The notes: a model not told the origin generated them from the letters alone. Shown: positions 23,953 to 33,897, counted from the first letter of the stretch. The stretch: DNA of 64,000 nt from Ruegeria lacuscaerulensis ITI-1157 (GCA_000161775.1 GG704596.1:2808646-2872645), one strand, 5' to 3'. Program-made: numbers and translations.

Positions 23953-26900
23953 TTACTCGGCCGCGGCCCGCGTCTCGGTCCCTCCCTGCCGGATCACGGC
24001 CAGAAGTTCCTCGCGCCGCTTGGCGGCCTTGGCTTCGTTGGCGGCCAATACCGGACCGAAACCGCGGATGTCCAGCGGCAAGCGTGCCAGCGCGACAATC
24101 GCATCGCGGGTGTTGTCATCCAGCAATGGCAGGACCTCTTTCATGTCCGCCTCATACTGACGGATCAAAGCCCGCTCCATCCGGCGTTCGGCGGTATACC
24201 CGAAGATATCCAGCGGCGTGCCGCGCAGCCCCTTCAGCCTGGCCAGAACCTTCATCGGCCCCAGCAGCCATTCGCCGAATTGCCGTTTGCGCGGACGCCC
24301 GTCCGGCCCTTTTCCCCCCAGAAGCGGCGGCGCCAGGTGGAAGGTCATCTTGAAGTCGCCGTCGAATTCGGCGGCGGCCTTGTCGCGGCTGTCCAGCAGC
24401 AGGCGGGCCACCTCGTATTCGTCCTTGTACGACAACAGCTTGTGATACCCAAGCGCGACGGCATCCCGGACCTTCGGGTCTTCGATCGACTCGACCAGCT
24501 TGAGATAGCGCCTGGACAACCGTTTGCCCTGATAGGCCACCAGATGATCGGCACGGAAGGCGATGGCCTGCTCGGGCGTCTTGGGCAATTCAGTCACCGT
24601 GGGGGCCACGATACGCGCCACGTCCTCGGGGTGCAGAACCGCCCAGCGGCCGACCTCGAAGGCGCGCTTGTTGCGCTCGACCGCGGCGCCGTTCAGCTCG
24701 ATCGCGGCCATGATCGCCTCGTGGCTGACCGGCAGCAGCCCGCGCTGCCAGGCCGCCCCGAACACCATCATGTTGGAATAGATCGAATCGCCCATCACCG
24801 CGCGTGCCAACTCGGTCGCGTCGAACAGGGCCAAACCGTCCTTCAACCGCGCTTCCAGCGCCAGTTCCAGCCGGTCGACCGGAATGTGGAATTCGGTGTT
24901 GCGGGTGAAATCGCCGGTGATGATCTCGTGGCTGTTGACCACCGCGCCGGTCTGACCAGTGCGCGTCAGGCCCAGCGTCTTGGCCCCGGCCGACACGACC
25001 AGATCGCCGCCGATCAGCGCATGCGCCTCGCCGGTGGCCACGCGGATGGCGCTGATGTCCTCGGGCTTGTTGGCTAGGCGACAGTGGATATGCACCGCGC
25101 CCCCCTTCTGCGCAAGCCCGGCCATTTCCATCATGCCCGCGCCCTTGCCGTCGATCTGCGCGGCCTGCGCCAGAACCGCCCCGATGGTCACGACGCCGGT
25201 GCCGCCGACGCCGGTGATGACCACGTTATGCGTGCCCTCGATCTGCGGCAGAACCGGCTGCGGCAGATGGGGGATGTCGATCTCGGTGGTGGCCTCCTTG
25301 CGGATCCTGGCGCCTTCCAGCGTGACGAAGGACGGGCAGAACCCATTGAGGCACGAGAAATCCTTGTTGCAGCTGGACTGGTCGATCGCCCGCTTGCGGC
25401 CCAGTTCGGTTTCCTTGGGCACGATCGAGACGCAGTTCGACTGAACCCCGCAATCGCCGCAGCCTTCGCAGACGTCCGAGTTGATGAACACCCGCTTGTC
25501 CGGATCGGGGAAGGTGCCGCGCTTGCGGCGGCGGCGCTTCTCGGCGGCACAGGTCTGGACGTAGACGATGACCGACACGCCTTCGATCTCGCGGAACTTG
25601 TTCTGAACCGCCATCAGCTCGGCCCGTTCGTGAGTTTCCACGTCGCCGGGCAGCGCCTTGAAGTTCACGTCTTCCTTTTCATCATAGACGACGGCCACAT
25701 GCTGCACGCCCATGGCCTTGACCTCGCGCACGATGCGCTCGGCGGTCAGATGGCCCTCGTTCTCTTGCCCGCCGGTCATGGCGACCGCGTCGTTGAACAG
25801 GATCTTGAAGGTGATGTTGGTTCCGGCCGCCAGCGCCGCCCGGATCGCCTGAACGCCCGAGTGATTGTAAGTGCCGTCGCCCAGGTTCTGGAACACGTGT
25901 TTCGTGGTCGAGAACGGCGCCTCACCGATCCAGTTGGCGCCCTCGCCGCCCATCTGGGTAAAGCCGGTCGTGTTCCGATCCATCCACTGCACCATGTAGT
26001 GACAGCCGATCCCGGCATAGGCCCGGCTGCCCTCGGGTACCTTGGTGGACGTATTGTGCGGACAGCCCGAGCAGAAATACGGCAGCCGCGTCGCGATCTC
26101 CTGCGCGTTGTCGTTGCGACGCGCCTCTTGCAGGCTGGCCAGTCCTGCGCGAATTCCGTCGGTTTCGCGACCTTCCTCGATGAAGATCTCGCCCAGCTTC
26201 TCGGCGATCATGATCGGATCAAGCGCACCACGGGTCGGGAACAGCTCTTCGCGGTGCAGCGTGCCTGCCCCGCCCTTGTACCAGCCGTACACGCGACGTC
26301 CGCGGCGGTCGTCGAAGATCGCTTCTTTGACCTGCACTTCGATCAGCTTGCGCTTTTCTTCGACGATGATGATCAGGTCCAGCCCCTCGGCCCAGTCATG
26401 GAACCCCTTCATGTCCAACGGGAAGGTCTGACCGATCTTGTAGGTGGTGATCCCCAGCCGTTCGGCCTCGGCCTCGTCGATGTTCAGCAGCGACATGGCG
26501 TGGACCAGATCCAGCCAGTTCTTTCCCGCCGCGGCAATGCCGATCTTGGCGCCGGGCTTGCCCCAGACACGCCGGTCCATCCGGTTGGCGTGTGAAAACA
26601 CCTCGGCCGCGAACCGCTTGTAGTCGATGATCCGCGCCTCCTGCAGGTGCGGCGTGTCGCCCAGCCGGATGTTCAGCCCGCCCTCGGGCATGTCGAATTC
26701 CGGCGTCACCAGTTGCATTCGGTCGGGTCGGCCATCCACGACCGAGGTCACCTCGATCGTATCCTTCATCGTCTTGAGGCCAACCCAGACCCCGGCAAAC
26801 CGGCTGAGCGCAAAGCCGTAGATTCCATAATCTAGGATTTCCTGCACCCCGGCCGGGCTGACCACGGGCATGTACATGTCGACCATCGACCATTCCGACT

Positions 26901-27372
26901 GGTGCAGCACAGTCGAGCTTTCGCCGGTGTGGTCGTCGCCCATCGCCATCAGGACGCCGCCGTGCTTGGCGGTTCCGGCCATGTTTGCATGACGCATGAC
27001 GTCGCCCGACCGGTCCACTCCCGGCCCCTTGCCGTACCACAGGCCGAACACGCCGTCATATTTGCCATCGCCGCGCAGACCCGCCTGCTGGCTGCCCCAC
27101 AGCGCCGTTGCGGCGAGGTCCTCGTTCAGGCCGTACTGGAACACCACGTCGTTTTCGGCCAGCTGCTTCTGTGCACGCGACATCTGCAGGTCGACCGCTC
27201 CCAACGGCGAACCCCGGTATCCAGTGACCAGTCCGGCGGTATTGAGGCCCGCCGCCCGGTCGCGCTCCTTCTGCATCAGCATCAGGCGAACCAGTGCCTG
27301 CGTGCCGTTCAGCAGAACCGGGCTTTTGGTCAAATCGAAACGGTCGTTGAGCGAAATCTTTGGCTGACTCAT
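23953..27372 (-). CDS. Indolepyruvate ferredoxin oxidoreductase, fused alpha-beta type
   Basis: A 1139-residue thiamine-diphosphate enzyme that oxidatively decarboxylates arylpyruvates from aromatic amino acids to acyl-CoA. The N-terminal half has the alpha-type TPP domains (VTGYRGSPLGAVD, GDDHTGESSTV, GCPHNTSTKVPEG, GIGCHYM), followed by a cysteine-rich region (CEGCGDC, CNKDFSCLNGFCPSF) for Fe-S clusters, and the gamma/beta domain with VVITGVGGTGVVTIG. Such fusions occur in aerobic proteobacteria. The ATG at 27372 (MSQPKISLNDRF) has an upstream GGAGGCG; an in-frame start at 27417 would overlap the control region. It is divergent from the LysR gene. Confidence 0.93.
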   Translation of the reverse strand: MSQPKISLNDRFDLTKSPVLLNGTQALVRLMLMQKERDRAAGLNTAGLVTGYRGSPLGAVDLQMSRAQKQLAENDVVFQYGLNEDLAATALWGSQQAGLRGDGKYDGVFGLWYGKGPGVDRSGDVMRHANMAGTAKHGGVLMAMGDDHTGESSTVLHQSEWSMVDMYMPVVSPAGVQEILDYGIYGFALSRFAGVWVGLKTMKDTIEVTSVVDGRPDRMQLVTPEFDMPEGGLNIRLGDTPHLQEARIIDYKRFAAEVFSHANRMDRRVWGKPGAKIGIAAAGKNWLDLVHAMSLLNIDEAEAERLGITTYKIGQTFPLDMKGFHDWAEGLDLIIIVEEKRKLIEVQVKEAIFDDRRGRRVYGWYKGGAGTLHREELFPTRGALDPIMIAEKLGEIFIEEGRETDGIRAGLASLQEARRNDNAQEIATRLPYFCSGCPHNTSTKVPEGSRAYAGIGCHYMVQWMDRNTTGFTQMGGEGANWIGEAPFSTTKHVFQNLGDGTYNHSGVQAIRAALAAGTNITFKILFNDAVAMTGGQENEGHLTAERIVREVKAMGVQHVAVVYDEKEDVNFKALPGDVETHERAELMAVQNKFREIEGVSVIVYVQTCAAEKRRRRKRGTFPDPDKRVFINSDVCEGCGDCGVQSNCVSIVPKETELGRKRAIDQSSCNKDFSCLNGFCPSFVTLEGARIRKEATTEIDIPHLPQPVLPQIEGTHNVVITGVGGTGVVTIGAVLAQAAQIDGKGAGMMEMAGLAQKGGAVHIHCRLANKPEDISAIRVATGEAHALIGGDLVVSAGAKTLGLTRTGQTGAVVNSHEIITGDFTRNTEFHIPVDRLELALEARLKDGLALFDATELARAVMGDSIYSNMMVFGAAWQRGLLPVSHEAIMAAIELNGAAVERNKRAFEVGRWAVLHPEDVARIVAPTVTELPKTPEQAIAFRADHLVAYQGKRLSRRYLKLVESIEDPKVRDAVALGYHKLLSYKDEYEVARLLLDSRDKAAAEFDGDFKMTFHLAPPLLGGKGPDGRPRKRQFGEWLLGPMKVLARLKGLRGTPLDIFGYTAERRMERALIRQYEADMKEVLPLLDDNTRDAIVALARLPLDIRGFGPVLAANEAKAAKRREELLAVIRQGGTETRAAAE

Positions 27373-27420
27373 CAGACGCCTCCCCACGTCGGAATAGTGT
27401 GCTGTATTTGACGCCATTTT

Positions 27421-27439
27421 AGGTCATAATTTCTGACCT
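27421..27439. promoter_or_regulatory. Perfect inverted repeat in the ior-lsrB intergenic region
   Basis: AGGTCA and TGACCT, separated by seven bases, form a perfect dyad 49 bp upstream of the oxidoreductase ATG and about 100 bp from the divergent LysR start. Position and symmetry suggest an operator for the oxidoreductase gene. The binding protein is unknown; the LysR product is one candidate. Confidence 0.5.
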
Positions 27440-27541
27440 GTATACAAATTTCCCCCTGCAGCGTAACGATTTCCGCGTTTGAATGTGGAATTTGTTACCT
27501 CTTTCATATAGGGCTGCGGAAAGATAACGAAAGTTGCGACG

Positions 27542-28450
27542 ATGAATTGGGACAAGCTCAGAATCTTTCACGCGGTAGCGGATGCCGGCAGCCTGACGCA
27601 TGCCGGAGACAAGCTGAATCTGTCCCAATCCGCCGTCAGCCGACAGATTCGCGCGCTGGAGGAAGCCTTGGGCGCCACCCTGTTCCATCGCCACGCGCGC
27701 GGCCTGATTCTGACCGAACAAGGCGAACTTCTGTTCGAAGCCACCACCGCCATGTCCAAGCGGCTGGAAACGGCCGCCGCCCGCATCCGCGACAGCGAGG
27801 AAGAAGTGTTCGGGGTCCTGCGCGTCACCACCACCTTCGGCTTCGGCACGCTGTGGCTGGCCCCGCGCCTGCCGAAATTGTACGAAAAATACCCCGATCT
27901 GAACATCGACCTGATGCTGGAAGAGCGCGTGCTTGACCTGCCCATGCGCGAGGCTGATGTCGCGATCCGCATGAAAGAACCCAGCCAGGTCGATCTTGTG
28001 CGCAAGCGGCTGATGACGGTACGCATGATCCTTTATGCGACAAAGGCTTATCTGGACAGCCACGGCGGCGCACCACAAACGCTCGAGGACATCTCGAAAC
28101 ACCGGCTGATCTGCCAGAACCCGGCGGCTCCGCAGGTGGGCGTGGGAGCCCGAATGGTCAGCCACCTGATGGCCTACGAACCCAGCTCTTTGTTGACAGT
28201 CAACAACTATTTCGGCGTTCTGCAGGCGGTTCTGAACAATCTTGGCCTTGGCGTCCTGCCCGACTATGTCACCGAGGATTTTCCCGATCTGGTGCCCGTG
28301 TTGTCAGACATCGAAACCGCCGATGTGCCTGTCTATCTCGCCTACCCCGAGGAACTGCGCCATTCCAAACGCGTCGCGGCATTCCGCGACTTCGTTCAGG
28401 ACGAGATCATCGCCCACCGCAAACAGCTGAAGCAGCTTGGAAAACTGTAG
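27542..28450 (+). CDS. lsrB: LysR family regulator, LsrB/VtlR type
   Basis: A 302-residue LysR-type regulator with an N-terminal winged HTH (about 1-60) and a two-lobed effector domain. The opening MNWDKLRIFHAVADAGSLTH and FHRHARGLILTEQGELL closely resemble, from memory, LsrB/VtlR of Sinorhizobium, Agrobacterium and Brucella, which act in oxidative stress, host interaction and control of AbcR small RNAs. The symbol expresses that resemblance, not a proven orthology. It is divergent from the oxidoreductase gene and followed by a candidate small RNA gene with its own promoter and terminator, an arrangement like that near rhizobial lsrB. Confidence 0.8.
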   Translation: MNWDKLRIFHAVADAGSLTHAGDKLNLSQSAVSRQIRALEEALGATLFHRHARGLILTEQGELLFEATTAMSKRLETAAARIRDSEEEVFGVLRVTTTFGFGTLWLAPRLPKLYEKYPDLNIDLMLEERVLDLPMREADVAIRMKEPSQVDLVRKRLMTVRMILYATKAYLDSHGGAPQTLEDISKHRLICQNPAAPQVGVGARMVSHLMAYEPSSLLTVNNYFGVLQAVLNNLGLGVLPDYVTEDFPDLVPVLSDIETADVPVYLAYPEELRHSKRVAAFRDFVQDEIIAHRKQLKQLGKL

Positions 28451-28499
28451 CCATGCGCCTGCCGCATAGCGGGCATGTGAGTTCTTTCGTAAAAAATTC

Positions 28500-28528
28500 T
28501 TGATCGTTCACAAACTGGTCCCTAAATG
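28500..28528 (+). promoter_or_regulatory. Sigma-70 promoter of the candidate small RNA
   Basis: A -35 element TTGATC (28500-28505) and a -10 element TAAATG (28523-28528) are separated by exactly 17 bp. The predicted start is near 28535. It lies about 50 bp behind lsrB, in a stretch that codes for nothing. Confidence 0.6.
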
Positions 28529-28534
28529 ACCACT

Positions 28535-28617
28535 CGAAGGAGATGATGCTGAAACGCTCATCATCTTCATACCTCCCTGTTGGACTACGGCCGAGCTTAG
28601 TGCTCGGCCTTTTTTTT
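28535..28617 (+). ncRNA. Candidate trans-acting small RNA (AbcR/alpha-r15-like) next to lsrB
   Basis: An ~83-nt transcript is predicted by a 17-bp-spaced promoter and a strong intrinsic terminator. The 5' part folds as a stem with GATGATG (28542-28548) and CATCATC (28559-28565), extended by GAA/TTC. Then comes an unpaired stretch with ACCTCCCTGTTGG (28571-28583), whose CCUCCC is complementary to ribosome-binding sites. The 3' end is GGCCGAGC-TTAGT-GCTCGGCC followed by eight T residues. This design is typical of Hfq-dependent RNAs that block translation. In rhizobia AbcR1/AbcR2 lie beside lsrB and carry similar anti-SD motifs, so an AbcR-like role is proposed; homology is not proven. Confidence 0.65.
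28589..28617 (+). terminator. Intrinsic terminator of the small RNA
   Basis: A perfect 8-bp GC-rich stem, GGCCGAGC and GCTCGGCC with a TTAGT loop, is followed by eight T residues. It is the strongest classic terminator in the window and ends about 95 bp before the mscS start. Confidence 0.9.
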
Positions 28618-28712
28618 GCCTCACCGCCGCATCCGGTCGCGTTTTGTTTTGTAAAATGCGCTCTGCGCTGCCTATGATCCAGAAAAACAATCATTTTGTG
28701 ATCGAGGGAATA

Positions 28713-30962
28713 ATGGCAACACATTTCATGCGTATTCTGATGGCAGCGGTTGCTACCCTCATGCTGACCCTACCCGCAGCGGCCCAAGAGCCCGGCAGTT
28801 CCGCCGCCCCGGTGTCGATTCCCGAAGATCTGACACCCGAACAGGTTGACGATTTGGTCGCACGCATGTCCGACGATCAGGTGCGCGCCATCCTATTGGA
28901 ACGGTTGGACGCGGTCGCAAGGCAGCAAGCCGAACAGCAAAGCGCAAAGCGCGGCCTGATTCAGACCATTTCGGATTCAGCCAGCCAGATGGCCGCATCA
29001 TGGATGGACGTGATCCGCAAGGTCCCGGTTCTGATATCAGCCCAGGTCGAGGCCTTCTCCAATTTCGCCAACAAGTTCGGCGCCAACGGCCTGATGACCC
29101 TGTTCGGGTTTACTTTTCTGGCGCTTGCGATCGGGTACGCGGCTGAAAAACTGTTCGGCCTGTGGACCCGCCGCTGGATCCGGCTGATCCCCGAAGACGC
29201 GTCCTCGGACCTCAAGGGTGCAGTGCTTTACCTGTTCAAACGCTTCTGCGGCGAGTTTCTGGGTCTGCTGGTCTTTTACTACACGCTGGTTTTCGTCGGC
29301 CGCCGATTGCTGGACGACGCGCAGATCGCGCAAGCGGCACCCTTCGTGTTCTACCTGATCTGGTTCCCGCGGCTGGGGGCGGCGATTTCGCGGTTCATCC
29401 TTGCCCCACAGCAGCCGCGGCTGCGACTGGTCAGCGTCGACGACAAATGGGCCAAGTACCTGCATCGCAACCTGATCGGTCTGTTTCTGCTGATCGGCTT
29501 CACCATGTTCATTCTGGATTTCAACATGATGAACGGCGTGCAGCCGGGCGAGTCGCGGCTGGGGTTCTGGCTGAACAGCTCGATCCACATCTACATCGCC
29601 GTAATGGCCTGGACGGCCCGCAAAGGGCTGACCGACATGATGCGCGGCTCGGACCCCGATCGCACGCAGTTCGACGAAGAGGTGGCGCGTTACTATCCCT
29701 ATTTCGCAATTGCCGTTTCCATCGGCACCTGGCTGCTAGTCGAATTCCTGGCCGCGCAACGCGACCCGCGGGTTTTCGCCCTGCTGTCGGGGGGAGCGCA
29801 TTACGTCACCATGTTCTGGCTGCTGATCGCGCCGGCGCTCGATACCCTGATCCGCGGACTGACCCGCCATCTGCTGCCGCCGATGATCGGCGACGGGCCG
29901 GTCGCCGAACGCGCATACAAATCGACCAAGCGCAGCTATATCCGCATCGGGCGCGTTCTGGCCGGCGTTCTGGTCGTCCTGATGATCGCAAACGCATGGG
30001 ATCTGGACCTGCAGGAAATCGCCGGCGGAGACTCTGAAGCGGGCAGCAAGCTGGTTCAGTTCTTCATCATTATCGCGGTCGGCTACATCCTGAACGAGGT
30101 CGTCTCGCTCTGGATCAACCGCCGCCTAGCCAAGGAGCAGACAGCATCGGAGCAGAGCCCCGACGAGGAAGCAGGCGAAGGCGGCGGTGCCGGAGGCTCT
30201 CGCCTGGCCACGGTTTTGCCTTTGCTGCGCGTGACAGCTCAGGTTGCGATCTCGGTGATCTTCGCCTTGCTGGCGCTGGGCGCGCTGGGCTTGGACATCA
30301 CGCCGCTTCTGGCTGGTGCCGGTATCCTGGGTCTGGCCATCGGCTTTGGCGCGCAGAAACTGGTCTCGGACATCGTGGGCGGCATCTTCTTCCTGATCGA
30401 CGATGCTTTCCGCGTCGGCGAATATGTCGATGTGGGCGGCACCACCGGCACGGTTGAAAAGATCTCGATCCGCTCGATGCAACTGCGCCACCACCGCGGC
30501 CCGGTTCACACCATTCCCTATGGCGAGATCCAGAAGCTGACCAACTACAGCCGCGACTGGGTCATCATGAAGCTGAAATTCACCGTCCCCTTCGACACCG
30601 ACCCGAACAAGGTCAAGAAGATCTTCAAGAAGATCGGTGCCGAGATGATGGAGGACCCGGTCCACAAGGATGGTTTCCTGCAGCCCTTCAAATCGCAGGG
30701 CGTGTTCGACTTTGACGATGTCGGCATGATCATCCGCGGCAAGTTCATGGCCAAACCCGGCAAGCAGTTCACCCTGCGCAAGGAGATCTTCAACCGGGTC
30801 AAGGCCGCATTCAAGGAGAACGGGATCGACTTTGCCCGCCGCGAGGTGCGCGTTGCCATCCCCGGGTTGGAAGAGGCCGACCACCTGAGCGAACAACAGA
30901 AAGCCGCCATCGGCGCGGCTGCGGCCGACGCCGTGACCAAGAAAGAAGAGCCGCCTCAATAA
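28713..30962 (+). CDS. MscS family mechanosensitive ion channel, large type
   Basis: A 749-residue channel-like membrane protein. It begins with a cleavable signal peptide (MRILMAAVATLMLTLPAAAQ), has a periplasmic region with a short coiled coil, a set of additional transmembrane helices, and the C-terminal MscS core: the pore helix region LLAGAGILGLAIGFGAQKLVSDIVGGIFFLID, the beta-domain VGEYVDVGGTTGTVEKISIR and PYGEIQKLTNYSRDW. Such channels release solutes under hypo-osmotic shock. The ATG at 28713 follows GAGGGA; an upstream extension overlaps nothing conserved. The tail is acidic with a Gly-rich linker (EAGEGGGAGG) before the pore domain. Confidence 0.88.
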   Translation: MATHFMRILMAAVATLMLTLPAAAQEPGSSAAPVSIPEDLTPEQVDDLVARMSDDQVRAILLERLDAVARQQAEQQSAKRGLIQTISDSASQMAASWMDVIRKVPVLISAQVEAFSNFANKFGANGLMTLFGFTFLALAIGYAAEKLFGLWTRRWIRLIPEDASSDLKGAVLYLFKRFCGEFLGLLVFYYTLVFVGRRLLDDAQIAQAAPFVFYLIWFPRLGAAISRFILAPQQPRLRLVSVDDKWAKYLHRNLIGLFLLIGFTMFILDFNMMNGVQPGESRLGFWLNSSIHIYIAVMAWTARKGLTDMMRGSDPDRTQFDEEVARYYPYFAIAVSIGTWLLVEFLAAQRDPRVFALLSGGAHYVTMFWLLIAPALDTLIRGLTRHLLPPMIGDGPVAERAYKSTKRSYIRIGRVLAGVLVVLMIANAWDLDLQEIAGGDSEAGSKLVQFFIIIAVGYILNEVVSLWINRRLAKEQTASEQSPDEEAGEGGGAGGSRLATVLPLLRVTAQVAISVIFALLALGALGLDITPLLAGAGILGLAIGFGAQKLVSDIVGGIFFLIDDAFRVGEYVDVGGTTGTVEKISIRSMQLRHHRGPVHTIPYGEIQKLTNYSRDWVIMKLKFTVPFDTDPNKVKKIFKKIGAEMMEDPVHKDGFLQPFKSQGVFDFDDVGMIIRGKFMAKPGKQFTLRKEIFNRVKAAFKENGIDFARREVRVAIPGLEEADHLSEQQKAAIGAAAADAVTKKEEPPQ

Positions 30963-30969
30963 GGGCAGC

Positions 30970-30997
30970 GGGACAGCGGCTCTTGCGCTGCTGTCCC
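30970..30997 (+). terminator. Weak hairpin behind mscS
   Basis: GGGACAGC (30970-30977) and GCTGTCCC (30990-30997) form a perfect 8-bp stem 8 bp after the mscS stop. No T-run follows, so termination strength is uncertain. Confidence 0.45.
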
Positions 30998-31158
30998 CGT
31001 CATTCCGGTGGTGCGACGGGCATTTCCCGGTCTCAGACCGCCGCATTCTGCCATCAAATAGCCGGTTCCTGTTCGCTGCGCGCTCTTGACCCTTTCCCAA
31101 ATCGCCCGGTTGCCCTAAAAGGCCCGAAATCCCGGCCACTTTGGAAACAGGACACACG

Positions 31159-33318
31159 ATGCAAGAGCCCGCCATCACACCGGACCTGATTGCCGCACAC
31201 GGGTTGAAACCCGAAGAATACGACATGATCCTCGAGATTATCGGGCGCGAGCCGACCTTTACCGAGCTGGGGATTTTCTCGGCCATGTGGAACGAGCACT
31301 GTTCCTACAAATCCTCGAAGAAATGGCTGCGCACCCTGCCCACCTCGGGCCCTCAGGTGATCTGCGGACCCGGTGAAAACGCCGGTGTGGTCGATATCGG
31401 CGACGGGCAGGCCGTGGTTTTCAAGATGGAAAGCCACAACCACCCCTCGTACATCGAACCCTATCAAGGCGCGGCAACCGGCGTGGGCGGGATCCTGCGC
31501 GACGTGTTCACCATGGGCGCGCGGCCCATCGCGGCAATGAACGCGCTGTCCTTCGGCGAGCCCTCTCACCCCAAGACGCGCCGGCTGGTCAATGGCGTGG
31601 TCGAAGGCATCGGCGGCTATGGCAACTGTTTCGGCGTGCCGACCGTCGGCGGCGAGGTGCGGTTCCACCCGGCCTACAATGGCAACTGCCTCGTGAACGC
31701 CTTTGCCGCCGGGCTGGCCGATGCCGACAAGATATTCTACTCGGCGGCATCGGGCGTGGGCATGCCCGTTGTCTATCTGGGCGCCAAAACCGGCCGCGAC
31801 GGCGTGGGCGGTGCCACGATGGCCTCGGCCGAATTCGACGACACGATCGAGGAAAAGCGCCCCACCGTGCAGGTCGGTGACCCGTTCACCGAAAAACGCC
31901 TGATGGAGGCGACGCTGGAACTGATGCAGACCGGTGCCGTGATCTCGATTCAGGACATGGGCGCAGCGGGCCTGACCTGCTCGGCCGTTGAGATGGGCGA
32001 CAAGGGCGGGCTGGGTGTGCGGCTGGACCTGGAAAACGTGCCCCAGCGCGAAGAGAACATGACCGCCTATGAGATGATGCTGTCCGAGTCCCAGGAACGC
32101 ATGCTGATGGTGCTGAAGCCCGAGCTTGAAGCCGAAGCCCGCGCCGTGTTCGAGAAATGGGATCTGGATTTCGCCATCGTCGGTGAAACCATTGCCGAAG
32201 ACCGTTTTCTGATCATGCACAACGGCGAAATCAAGGCCGACCTTCCGCTGTCGAAGCTGGCCTCGACCGCACCGGAATACGACCGCCCCTGGGTCCCCAC
32301 CCCGGCGGCCGAAGATCTGGGCGAGGTGCCGCAGATCGACCCGATCGACGGGCTGCGCGCGCTGATCTCGTCACCCAACTACGCCAGCAAGCACTGGGTC
32401 TATGAGCAATACGACACCATGGTGATGGCTGACACGGCGCGCACGCCTGGCATTGGTGCAGGCATGGTGCGCGTGCACGGCACCGACAAGGTGCTGGCCT
32501 TCACTTCGGACGTGACCCCGCGATACGTGCGCGCCAACCCCGAGGAAGGCGGCAAGCAGGCCGTGGCCGAAGCCTATCGCAACCTGACCGCCGTTGGCGC
32601 CAAACCGCTGGCCACCACTGACAACCTGAATTTCGGCAACCCCGAAAAGCCCGAGATCATGGGCCAGTTCGTCGGTGCCATCCAAGGCATCGGAGCCGCC
32701 GTGGCCGCGCTGGATATGCCGATCGTTTCAGGCAACGTGTCGCTCTACAACGAAACCGACGGTCAGGCGATCCTGCCCACACCAACCATCGGTGCCGTCG
32801 GCCTTTTGGATCACGCCGACGACATCATCGGCACCGAGGTTCGCGAAGGGCATGTGGCGCTGGTCATCGGCGAAACCAAAGGGCATCTTGGCCAATCCGC
32901 CCTGCTGGCCGAAGTCTTCAACCGCGAAGACGGCGACGCCCCGCATGTGGATCTGGACGCCGAGAAACGCAACGGCGACTTCATCCGAGCCAACCGCGAC
33001 CTGATCAAGGCCTGCACCGACCTCAGCGACGGCGGCCTGGCACTGGCGGCCTTCGAACTGGCCGAAGCCTCCGGCGTTGGCGTTCATCTCGACGACGCCG
33101 CGACCGAAATCCTGTTCGGCGAGGATCAGGGCCGGTATCTGGTGGCCTGCAATTTCGACCAGGCCGAGGCGCTGATGATCGCGGCCGGTCAGGCCGGTGT
33201 GCCCATCACCAGCGTCGGCCGTTTTACCGGCGACACCGTGCGCATCGGATCGTCCGAGGCCCCTCTGGCCGAGTTGTCGACGATCTATCGCACCAGCTTT
33301 GCCGAGGCCGTGGCCTGA
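31159..33318 (+). CDS. purL: FGAM synthase large subunit PurL (small type)
   Basis: A 719-residue small-type PurL. It uses ATP and ammonia from PurQ to convert FGAR to FGAM. Diagnostic segments are [45 protein letters not shown], and the two internal repeats each with a glycine-rich nucleotide region. Its length requires PurS and PurQ, both encoded at 12.5-13.5 kb on the other strand. The ATG at 31159 ([15 protein letters not shown]) is preferred over a TTG six codons upstream. Confidence 0.96.
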   Translation: MQEPAITPDLIAAHGLKPEEYDMILEIIGREPTFTELGIFSAMWNEHCSYKSSKKWLRTLPTSGPQVICGPGENAGVVDIGDGQAVVFKMESHNHPSYIEPYQGAATGVGGILRDVFTMGARPIAAMNALSFGEPSHPKTRRLVNGVVEGIGGYGNCFGVPTVGGEVRFHPAYNGNCLVNAFAAGLADADKIFYSAASGVGMPVVYLGAKTGRDGVGGATMASAEFDDTIEEKRPTVQVGDPFTEKRLMEATLELMQTGAVISIQDMGAAGLTCSAVEMGDKGGLGVRLDLENVPQREENMTAYEMMLSESQERMLMVLKPELEAEARAVFEKWDLDFAIVGETIAEDRFLIMHNGEIKADLPLSKLASTAPEYDRPWVPTPAAEDLGEVPQIDPIDGLRALISSPNYASKHWVYEQYDTMVMADTARTPGIGAGMVRVHGTDKVLAFTSDVTPRYVRANPEEGGKQAVAEAYRNLTAVGAKPLATTDNLNFGNPEKPEIMGQFVGAIQGIGAAVAALDMPIVSGNVSLYNETDGQAILPTPTIGAVGLLDHADDIIGTEVREGHVALVIGETKGHLGQSALLAEVFNREDGDAPHVDLDAEKRNGDFIRANRDLIKACTDLSDGGLALAAFELAEASGVGVHLDDAATEILFGEDQGRYLVACNFDQAEALMIAAGQAGVPITSVGRFTGDTVRIGSSEAPLAELSTIYRTSFAEAVA

Positions 33319-33457
33319 CCATCGGCCCGCCTCCAGGCGATCTCCGGCCTGCGCCCGGAATCGGGGTGCAGATCTCTCGTTTGGCTCACGCCTGCGCCCT
33401 CTTGCACGGGCATTGGCATCACTCTACATCTTGGAAAAGACCATCAGGAGAAACCAC

Positions 33458-33694
33458 ATGCCGATGAGCGCTCATGAAATAGAAACCCTGCTGCGCGAGG
33501 CCTTTCCGAACGCCGACATCAAGGTCGGGGGGAATGACGGCGTGCACATGTCTGCGATGGTCGTGGACGAGAGCTTTCGCGGCAAGAACCGGGTGCAGCA
33601 GCAGCGCGCTGTCTACGCCGCGCTCAAGGGCAAGATGGACGGCCCGGACGGAGAGCTGCACGCGCTGGCACTGACTACCCGGGCGCCCGAGTAG
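33458..33694 (+). CDS. bolA: BolA/IbaG family protein
   Basis: A 78-residue BolA-type protein with the class fold: helix MSAHEIETLLREAFPNADIKV, the middle GGNDGVHMSAMVVDESFRGKNRVQQQRAVYAALKG with the conserved FRGKNRVQQQR helix, and a short acidic C-terminus. BolA proteins bind the Fe-S cluster of monothiol glutaredoxins. The grxD gene follows 203 bp downstream on the same strand, which supports an Fe-S trafficking role. A CAGGAG ribosome site lies 8 bp before the ATG; the open frame extends far upstream but without family sequence. Confidence 0.9.
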   Translation: MPMSAHEIETLLREAFPNADIKVGGNDGVHMSAMVVDESFRGKNRVQQQRAVYAALKGKMDGPDGELHALALTTRAPE

Positions 33695-33772
33695 CCCGGA
33701 GCACACGCATCAAGACCCGTCGGCTGGTCTGATGCAGATAGTATCGAGAAACCTTCCCGGGAATCGAGCGAA

Positions 33773-33856
33773 GTGACGAAAGTCAATGAACCGGACCGGG
33801 ATCCCGCCAAGAACCTGAAAGCCGACAAACGGTGGAGCGACCACCACGGAAAATGA
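33773..33856 (+). CDS. Possible 27-residue peptide between bolA and grxD
   Basis: A GTG-initiated frame encodes MTKVNEPDRDPAKNLKADKR then WSDHHGK. It is hydrophilic, with no membrane segment, and lies between two functionally linked genes. A weak GAGCGAAG precedes the start. I do not recognise it and cannot exclude chance; conservation in related genomes would decide. Confidence 0.3.
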   Translation: MTKVNEPDRDPAKNLKADKRWSDHHGK

Positions 33857-33897
33857 CCGCCCGCCGCTGTGACGGGCCCAGATTTAGGAACCGCAAG

